Shown: positions 58,286 through 64,000 of the stretch, piece by piece
Layout of the letters: every line of letters begins with the position of its first letter
How positions within the stretch are numbered: position 1 is the first letter of the stretch
Source of the DNA: QFNR01 sp043842855
Lineage (GTDB): Bacteria > Pseudomonadota > Gammaproteobacteria > Burkholderiales > Neisseriaceae
Reading direction: 5' to 3'
DNA: 64,000 nucleotides
Assembly (NCBI GenBank): GCA_043842855.1
Contig: JBBPJF010000001.1
Span: 372,001 to 436,000, forward strand
The notes under the pieces: generated by a model
What the model saw: only the letters and a program-made list of their open reading frames with translations
Database searches by the model: none
What the model was told of the DNA's origin: nothing
Made by a program: the position numbers and the translations under genes

Positions 58286-59302
58286 CTAAACCAAATTTGG
58301 CTCAACCGTTAGACAAATTCCGTATTGGTGCTTTACTGCGTCCGTGATAATAGCCATTAGTCTCAATAACTGCTCTGCTGTTCCATTCTTTTGATTAACA
58401 ATAACTAAAGCCTGATTTTGATAGACAGACATCTGCCCAACTGTAAATCCCTTTAGGCCTAGTTGATCAATTAACCAAGATGCTGCTATCTTGTATCGTT
58501 TATCTTCTACTGCATACCAGGGTAGCTTCCTAAAGCGTTCTTTAAGCTCGTGGAATTTTTCTTTACTGACTATAGGATTATGGAAAAAACTGCCACTATT
58601 TCCTAAGCTATCTGGATCTGGTAGCCTGGCCCGACGTAAATGCTGAATGTAATTTACCAACTGCTGTGCTGATAGTTTGCAAGCTCCCCCCATTTGGGCT
58701 ACCCAATCCTTCAAAGCTTGATAGCTTAATTGGGGTGTGAATTGCTTGTGTAAACTAAACACAACTGCGAGAACAAGCCAATCTTTTTTATTCTTAAAAA
58801 TACTGCTTCTGTACTTAAATTTACATTCATTATTATCTAGACAAAATTGTTGCCCAGAAGAGACCTCTAGTACTTCCACTGAACTAATCACATCTTTCAC
58901 TTCTGCTCCATAGGCACCAATATTTTGAATTGGCGCTGCGCCTACCGTGCCAGGGATTAGACTCAGGTTTTCCAAACCATACCAACCTTGGCTTAAGCAG
59001 GTCTGTATCCAGTGGTGCCAATTTTCACCAGCAGCTACTCTCACTTTTACCGTTTGAGCATCTTCCTCTAAGACAGTTATGCCTTTAGTCTGCACATGAA
59101 CAACTAGACCATCAAAATCTTTCAGAAAAATAGTGTTACTACCCCCCCCTAACCAGTAGACTCTTTCAAACTCACGGATTTCTCTGAGACCCCTTAGTAA
59201 CTCTTCTGGGGTATTAATGCGTGCATAATAGGCAGCCGTGGCCTTAAAATGCATAGTATGCAACGCCTGAAGAGGCTGGTGAGGTTGGCAGGCAAGTACC
59301 AT
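58286..59302 (-). CDS. murB: UDP-N-acetylenolpyruvoylglucosamine reductase
   Basis: The 338-residue type I MurB has the FAD-binding LGGGSNTIFLKDFDG, AGENWHHWIQTC, LSLIPGTVGAAPIQNIGAYG, the catalytic-serine motif GNSGSFFHNPIVS, and the C-terminal glutamate in TVEPNLV. It makes UDP-MurNAc for peptidoglycan. The start codon at 59302 has no evident ribosome binding site and the leader is short, but the sequence from there aligns with the known N-terminus. The usual neighbours murC and ftsQ are not here. Confidence 0.94.
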   Translation of the reverse strand: MVLACQPHQPLQALHTMHFKATAAYYARINTPEELLRGLREIREFERVYWLGGGSNTIFLKDFDGLVVHVQTKGITVLEEDAQTVKVRVAAGENWHHWIQTCLSQGWYGLENLSLIPGTVGAAPIQNIGAYGAEVKDVISSVEVLEVSSGQQFCLDNNECKFKYRSSIFKNKKDWLVLAVVFSLHKQFTPQLSYQALKDWVAQMGGACKLSAQQLVNYIQHLRRARLPDPDSLGNSGSFFHNPIVSKEKFHELKERFRKLPWYAVEDKRYKIAASWLIDQLGLKGFTVGQMSVYQNQALVIVNQKNGTAEQLLRLMAIITDAVKHQYGICLTVEPNLV

Positions 59303-59330
59303 GATTTTCTAAAACTGTTTTAACCACTGA

Positions 59331-59336
59331 ATTATA
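59331..59336 (-). promoter_or_regulatory. Extended -10 promoter of murB
   Basis: On the minus strand TGGTATAAT gives a perfect TATAAT with the TG-n extension, about 29 nt before the murB start. No -35 match is evident. It would make a leader of about 20 nt. Confidence 0.5.
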
Positions 59337-59580
59337 CCACTGCTAAAATCTCCTTGGGTATGTGCCTCTCACGACCCACTTAGCTGGCAATCTAGTTAAG
59401 ATTCAATTAAAGTCTCAAGCTAGGCTCGACTATTCCACGTCAAGAAAACTAATTTCCTTCTGAGCTTAGTATAAAATCACATGAAGGTGCTTTCAGAACG
59501 ACTATGTTAAAATCGCGCGATTCGGGTAGAATGATCGTCTCGGTCGATGCCCCGTCCTAATCCTAACTTTAATTAAATGC

Positions 59581-60186
59581 ATGAAAACAACTACTATCCA
59601 GGACCTAATTAAACGACAGGGGGACTGTATTTTACCCACAAAATGGGGTCCGTTCACCCTGGTAGTTTATCAAGAATTGACTAGTCTTGCGGAACATGTT
59701 GCCTTGCATAGGGGGCAGCTAAAAGCCGAGATGCCCATTCTACTTAGGATTCATTCTGAATGCCTAACAGGAGATACTTTCTTCTCACAAAAATGTGATT
59801 GTGGCTTACAGTTAAAAAAATCCTTTCAATTAATTGCCAAAGAAGACAGGGGTGTGATTATCTATCTTCGCCAAGAAGGCAGAGGCATTGGGTTAACTAA
59901 TAAGATAAAAGCCTATCGATTACAGGAAGAAGGTTTGGACACCGTGGAGGCTAATCTAGCCTTACAGTTCCCAGCAGATGCTAGATCCTTTAATGTAGTT
60001 CACGATATCCTTAGAGACCTAGGCATTAAGCGGGTGAGACTAATGACTAATAACCCTGATAAAGTGCAAGCCCTAAACGAGGGAGGCATTGAAGTGGTAG
60101 AGAGAATACCTCTGATTACACGCACGAATAGGTATAACAAAAGTTACATACAAACTAAGAAAAAAAAGTTAAACCACCTTTTCTAG
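59581..60186 (+). CDS. ribA: GTP cyclohydrolase II
   Basis: The 201-residue product has LRIHSECLTGDTFFSQKCDCG with the zinc cysteines, the GTP-binding YLRQEGRGIGL, and a C-terminal LMTNNPDKVQAL. It opens GTP to start riboflavin synthesis. It is a stand-alone RibA, not fused to RibB. I saw no FMN riboswitch consensus in the 278-nt upstream spacer. Confidence 0.95.
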   Translation: MKTTTIQDLIKRQGDCILPTKWGPFTLVVYQELTSLAEHVALHRGQLKAEMPILLRIHSECLTGDTFFSQKCDCGLQLKKSFQLIAKEDRGVIIYLRQEGRGIGLTNKIKAYRLQEEGLDTVEANLALQFPADARSFNVVHDILRDLGIKRVRLMTNNPDKVQALNEGGIEVVERIPLITRTNRYNKSYIQTKKKKLNHLF

Positions 60187-60247
60187 ACATCAACTTACCT
60201 ACTGTGGAATGAGCCAGAGAGATTTTATTAGGAGCGTTTTAAGAAAC

Positions 60248-61474
60248 ATGAAGGCTATTTATACATTATTTTCACTTTTTCTGGCTGCATTGTTTTTGTT
60301 TTCGGGAAATGTATTATTTCTGAATTCAAGCAATTTGCTGATGGGCCACGCCACGGTTCCACAAACACTGATCGGTCTGATCAATACAGTCTATTTCCTA
60401 GGTGCCATCATGAGTTCTGTAGCGGCTCATCGCATAGTCTCACGTGTTGGGCATGCACGAAGCTTCAGTTTTTTCGCCTCAATCATGGCTATATGCATCC
60501 TCCTATATGGACTTAGTTTTCAACTGTACGTATGGGCTATCTTGCGATTTATCCAGGGGTTTGCCTACTATGCTGTTCTAATGATTATTGAAAGCTGGTT
60601 GAATGAGAAAAGCGATCCCTCCTCTCGTTCTCGCTTATTGGGCATCTACGAAATAGTATTTTATATGGCTTTCTCCATAGGGGCGCTACTCTTAAACCTC
60701 AGTAATAGTTTCGTTCATATCACCCAATTTAGCGTTATCTTACTCATACTCGCGATTTTACCCTTAAGTCTAACTAAAATTCCCGCGCCCATTATTCCTG
60801 AACCTAAAAAGATAAGTATTCCCTCCCTATTTGCCCTAGCCCCTCTGGCCCTAATGGGTAGCCTTATTGGCGGTTTCATTGCTAATGGGTTTATGAGTAT
60901 GATCCCAGTGTATACTTCAAACTTGCATTTTAATGTTCGGGAAACCTCTATCTTTATGACTTGTGCTATGGCTGGAGGCTTACTCATTCAATTGCCTATG
61001 GGTAGATTTTCTGATACTTATGGCCGGCGAATTGCTATCTCCATCGCTGCCAGTATTACCTGTGCTGCTGCTCTACTTTCTCTTTTCTTGGTTCATGTAA
61101 CCTATGCACAGTATTTGCTTGCTGCAGGCTTTGGTCTAGGCGCTTTCAGTATTTATCCACTCAGTCTAGCAAGAGCACATGACGTCCTACCCGCGGATTC
61201 CCCTAGCCGAATAGAGATCAGCCGTAGCGTACTCTTTGCTTATAGTCTGGGCGCATTAGCTGCGCCTCTCACGCTAGGGATTTCTACTCAAATTCTAGGG
61301 GCTGTAGGCTTTGAAACTCCCTTTATCTTGCTCAGTGCCTTCTTAGCTTTTTTTGCTATCCGACAACCTGTTATTCCTCAAGAGGAAAGGACCTCTTATG
61401 TACACGTTACTCCAAGCGCTACCAATACTTTAATTGCAGAGTCAGATAGTATTAAAGAAACAGAAAAACTTTGA
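60248..61474 (+). CDS. MFS transporter, YcaD-like
   Basis: The product is about 408 residues with roughly 12 membrane segments. Landmarks include RFIQGFAYYAVLMIIESWLNEKSDPSSRSRLLGIYE, split over helices 4-5 with the family's ESWLN..SRGRLLG pattern, and the central GRFSDTYGRRIAI. YcaD-type MFS proteins have no agreed substrate. The start is set at ATG 60248 (AGGAG 13 nt upstream, rather far); ATG 60209 would add 13 polar residues but lacks a placed ribosome binding site. Confidence 0.8.
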   Translation: MKAIYTLFSLFLAALFLFSGNVLFLNSSNLLMGHATVPQTLIGLINTVYFLGAIMSSVAAHRIVSRVGHARSFSFFASIMAICILLYGLSFQLYVWAILRFIQGFAYYAVLMIIESWLNEKSDPSSRSRLLGIYEIVFYMAFSIGALLLNLSNSFVHITQFSVILLILAILPLSLTKIPAPIIPEPKKISIPSLFALAPLALMGSLIGGFIANGFMSMIPVYTSNLHFNVRETSIFMTCAMAGGLLIQLPMGRFSDTYGRRIAISIAASITCAAALLSLFLVHVTYAQYLLAAGFGLGAFSIYPLSLARAHDVLPADSPSRIEISRSVLFAYSLGALAAPLTLGISTQILGAVGFETPFILLSAFLAFFAIRQPVIPQEERTSYVHVTPSATNTLIAESDSIKETEKL

Positions 61475-61488
61475 ATTGACCTGCCACC

Positions 61489-61971
61489 ATGAAAACCACT
61501 ATTAATTTTAAAAATACAGCTATTTTTTTAGCTTATAGTTTTAATTTCCTTTTCTGCCTTGTTCTTTTTTTAATGAATTCCATTAGCTGGAAATACCTTC
61601 AGCAAGGCGCTCTGCCTAGCGATAATTTCTTCTACTTACCTTTGGATGAACTGTATCTAGGCGTTTTATTTATTGCATTTGGCTATCATACTTTGTTCAC
61701 TACCTGGTTATCTCATAGCTCTTTCTACAGTAATCGCTCCTGGTATCTATACATCAGTTGGTTCATAGATTCTGCCCTTATATTTTCACTTTTTTCATAC
61801 CTATTGATAGTAAACTATATTTCCTATTATGATGAAAATAAATGGAAAATTTCCTCTATCATGAAAAACTTCTTGCTATTGAACCCTAATTTTTATTTTT
61901 CTCTGGGCTTATATCTTTCATTGAACTTCCTTGTTTATTTTCTCTCTAATCGAAAGAAGATACATGCCTAA
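61489..61971 (+). CDS. Unrecognised four-helix membrane protein
   Basis: The 160-residue product has four hydrophobic segments (about residues 10-28, 52-72, 84-108 and 132-151), few charges, and a basic C-terminal SNRKKIHA. I do not recognise the family. It starts 14 nt after the MFS gene and its stop overlaps the ferredoxin start by 8 nt, so it is probably a real, co-translated gene. Confidence 0.65.
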   Translation: MKTTINFKNTAIFLAYSFNFLFCLVLFLMNSISWKYLQQGALPSDNFFYLPLDELYLGVLFIAFGYHTLFTTWLSHSSFYSNRSWYLYISWFIDSALIFSLFSYLLIVNYISYYDENKWKISSIMKNFLLLNPNFYFSLGLYLSLNFLVYFLSNRKKIHA

Positions 61972-62305
61972 AATTACTCTGCTTCCCCATGAAACTCTTT
62001 GTCCTGAGGGTTTGACCATAGAGAACGCTACTAAGGGAGAAAGCATATGCAATCTTTTACTTGAGGCCAATGTACCCATCGAACACGCCTGTGAACAATC
62101 TTGTGCTTGTGCTACTTGTCACGTACACGTCAGGGAAGGCTATGATTCCCTTAACGCACCTTCAGAAATAGAGGAAGATCTGCTTGATCAAGCCTGGGAC
62201 TTAGAAGAAGACTCTAGACTGAGCTGTCAGGCGCTGGTGGGGGATGAAGATTTAGTAGTTGAAATTCCTAAATACTCCATCAATCACGCCAAGGAAAATC
62301 ACTGA
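61964..62305 (+). CDS. fdx: Isc-type [2Fe-2S] ferredoxin
   Basis: The 113-residue product starts MPKITLLPHETLCPEG. The cluster-binding segment is EHACEQSCACATCHVHVREG, followed by a fourth cysteine in LSCQALVGDEDLVVEIP. This pattern is that of the adrenodoxin-like Fdx that supplies electrons for Fe-S cluster assembly. Normally fdx closes the iscSUA-hscBA-fdx operon; here it lies behind a membrane-protein gene with no isc genes in view. The stop is 7 nt from the convergent pdxH stop. Confidence 0.92.
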   Translation: MPKITLLPHETLCPEGLTIENATKGESICNLLLEANVPIEHACEQSCACATCHVHVREGYDSLNAPSEIEEDLLDQAWDLEEDSRLSCQALVGDEDLVVEIPKYSINHAKENH

Positions 62306-62312
62306 TAGCAAA

Positions 62313-62951
62313 CTATGGGTATAAGCGCTGTTTTTTCCAACGGCCCCCACTCAAAATATATTCCACTCGGTCGTGTAGGCGGTTCGGACGACCTTGCCAG
62401 AATTCTACGCGATCAGGGATAACTATATATCCCCCCCAAAAGGCTGGCCTCTTTATTTGCCTGGGATTCCTGGCTCGTGTCAAAGCAAAAGAAGTTAACA
62501 AAGCCGTTTTACTGGTAAGTATTTTACTTTGTTTACTTACCCAAGCGCCAATCTGGCTTTTGTATGGTCTACTTTCAAAGTATTCATCTGACAGCTGTGT
62601 TTCTAGTACCTCAGCTATCCCTTCGATTCGAACCTGGCGTTCCAATTCAGGCCAAAAAAAAGTTAGCGCCACATAAGGGTTTTGCTGTATGCATAGCCCC
62701 TTTCGACTCTTATAATTAGTAAAAAATATAAATCCCTTATCATTAATTTCTTTCAAAAGCACCATCCGAGCACTCGGCCTTTTATTTTCGTCCACAGTAG
62801 CCAAATTCATGGCATTGCATTCGCGTACTCTTGACTTTAATGCTTGTTGAAACCACAACTTAAATTGTGCTAAAGGATGAGCCTGGCATTCTGCTATAGA
62901 CAATTTTTCCTTAGTGTATTCCTGACGTACCTCGTGCAAATCTATTTTCAT
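62313..62951 (-). CDS. pdxH: Pyridoxamine 5'-phosphate oxidase
   Basis: The 212-residue FMN enzyme has AMNLATVDENKRPSARMVLLKE, FFTNYKSRKG, the FMN/PLP contact WPELERQVRIEG and the C-terminal signature EFWQGRPNRLHDR. It makes pyridoxal phosphate. The start is set at ATG 62951 to match the family length (about 218); the longer in-frame extension to 63071 overlaps the phoH leader and is hydrophobic and unlike PdxH. Confidence 0.94.
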   Translation of the reverse strand: MKIDLHEVRQEYTKEKLSIAECQAHPLAQFKLWFQQALKSRVRECNAMNLATVDENKRPSARMVLLKEINDKGFIFFTNYKSRKGLCIQQNPYVALTFFWPELERQVRIEGIAEVLETQLSDEYFESRPYKSQIGAWVSKQSKILTSKTALLTSFALTRARNPRQIKRPAFWGGYIVIPDRVEFWQGRPNRLHDRVEYILSGGRWKKQRLYP

Positions 62952-63120
62952 TTCAATTTCCCTTCTAAAGCGCCCCTCCGGGTCGTACATCATAGCACAA
63001 CCCCTTTGCAAAAATAAAAATAGGCATGCTAGACTATCGGTGATAATATGAACAGAGAGTTGGTGGAGCATTGCTTTCTTTCATTAGACTCTTCAATTTA
63101 TATTTTGTCCCTGAGGATTA

Positions 63121-64000
63121 ATGAAAACAGTAGAAACTCTGGATTTTTCGAATGTTAAACATCGTACGTTACAGCGCTTATGTGGCTCCTTAGATCAGAA
63201 CTTGCGCTATATAGGTGAACAGCTTAACCTCTCTATAAAAAGACGGTTGGATCACCTAACCGTTACAGGGAAAGAAGCTGCTTTGGGTTTACAAGCACTG
63301 CAGCGACTAATGGAGGTTGCTGAAACAAAGGAGCTAGACCACCAGGATATTCACCTTACTCTGCTCACGCTTGGAAGGCAGGCTTCAGCTCAACCCGATG
63401 TGCTGACTAGGACCTCATTAAAGACTCATAGGGGTACTATACAAGCAAAAACTCACAACCAAGAGACTTATATCAACGCCCTACTTGAATACGACATAGT
63501 ATTTGGCTTGGGACCAGCAGGTACTGGGAAAACTTATCTAGCCGTGGCTGCGGCAGTAGACGCCATGAATAAGCGCCAAGTACAAAAAATTATTCTGGTC
63601 CGCCCTGCCGTAGAAGCTGGAGAAAAATTAGGGTTTCTACCAGGTGATTTATCTCAAAAAATTGATCCTTACCTACGTCCATTGTACGACGCTCTCTACG
63701 AGTTTATGGGCCCTGAAAGTGTGAATAAATCACTCGAAAGAGGTTTGATTGAGCTTGCGCCTTTGGCCTATATGCGCGGTAGAACCCTTAATAATTCTTT
63801 CATTATTCTAGATGAAGCGCAAAATACTACCAAAGAGCAAATGAAAATGTTTCTTACCCGCATTGGTTTTGGGAGTAAGACCGTCATTACTGGAGATTTA
63901 GGACAAATAGATTTACCTTCCCATATAGGCAGTGGACTGAAAGATGCTTGTGAACGGCTATCCAGTATTGAAGGGATTTGCTTTCACGCATTTAATGCCA
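63121..64000 (+). CDS. PhoH-like ATPase (runs off the right edge)
   Basis: The first 293 codons are visible. Start ATG 63121 follows TGAGGATTA. The N-terminal domain is KH-like; the ATPase domain has Walker A GLGPAGTGKTYLAV, ILVRPAVEAGEKLGFLPGDL, RGRTLNNSFIILDEAQNTT (Walker B) and TGDLGQIDLP. PhoH-like proteins are RNA-linked P-loop ATPases often followed by ybeY; the right neighbour is out of view. miaB, a common upstream neighbour, is replaced by pdxH on the opposite strand. Confidence 0.93.
   Translation, partial: MKTVETLDFSNVKHRTLQRLCGSLDQNLRYIGEQLNLSIKRRLDHLTVTGKEAALGLQALQRLMEVAETKELDHQDIHLTLLTLGRQASAQPDVLTRTSLKTHRGTIQAKTHNQETYINALLEYDIVFGLGPAGTGKTYLAVAAAVDAMNKRQVQKIILVRPAVEAGEKLGFLPGDLSQKIDPYLRPLYDALYEFMGPESVNKSLERGLIELAPLAYMRGRTLNNSFIILDEAQNTTKEQMKMFLTRIGFGSKTVITGDLGQIDLPSHIGSGLKDACERLSSIEGICFHAFNA

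Noticed and set aside
59303..59580. FMN riboswitch ahead of ribA
   Set aside because: The conserved FMN-element core was not found on reading the spacer.

Overview
The window is a 64 kb piece of a bacterial chromosome with moderately low GC. The ribosomal protein S2, EF-Ts and EF-Tu sequences, and the gene order rpsB-tsf-pyrH-frr-uppS-cdsA-dxr-(…)-bamA-(…)-lpxD-fabZ-lpxA, resemble Betaproteobacteria; this rests on remembered family sequences, not a search. Outer-membrane genes (lpxA, lpxD, bamA, an autotransporter) confirm a Gram-negative cell. Several conserved clusters lack expected members: rseP, skp/ompH, lpxB-rnhB, and guaB between smpB and guaA. Some gene-free stretches reach 0.5-1.5 kb. 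This fits a host-associated, partly reduced genome (inference).

Layout. 1-4.6 kb (minus): the tRNA-Tyr/Gly/Thr-tuf-tRNA-Trp-secE-nusG-rplK-rplA-rplJ translation/transcription block with its promoter, a terminator and an L10-type leader. 4.6-15.5 kb: a ferredoxin, a DUF218 protein, an EmrAB-type efflux pair, rsmA, xerD, a universal stress protein, an asparaginase, and a LytTR response regulator overlapping obg, followed by cysS. 16-31 kb (minus): dnaE, lipid A and outer-membrane genes, isoprenoid/phospholipid genes, and frr-pyrH-tsf-rpsB. 31-33.6 kb: panC, a LysE-type exporter and a small lipase-like hydrolase.

33.7-43.0 kb (minus) is the most unusual part: one giant gene encoding a signal peptide, a short acidic/proline-rich head, about 2,230 residues of nearly charge-free Ser/Leu/Pro sequence with three tandem arrays (237, 255/258 and 108 bp units), a GDSL esterase domain and an autotransporter beta-barrel. 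Two 100-N assembly gaps interrupt it, both inside repeat arrays. Filling each gap to the local repeat phase restores a single reading frame of at least about 3,089 codons.

43-64 kb: ETF-ubiquinone oxidoreductase next to a GlcD/D-2-hydroxyglutarate-dehydrogenase-like flavoprotein; a 1.5 kb gene-free stretch with a perfect 15-bp hairpin; a META-domain lipoprotein; smpB-guaA-glmU-glmS; murB-tetR-HerA-like ATPase-pta with an N-terminally reduced Pta; ribA, an MFS transporter, an unknown membrane protein, an Isc-type ferredoxin, pdxH, and the start of phoH at the right edge.
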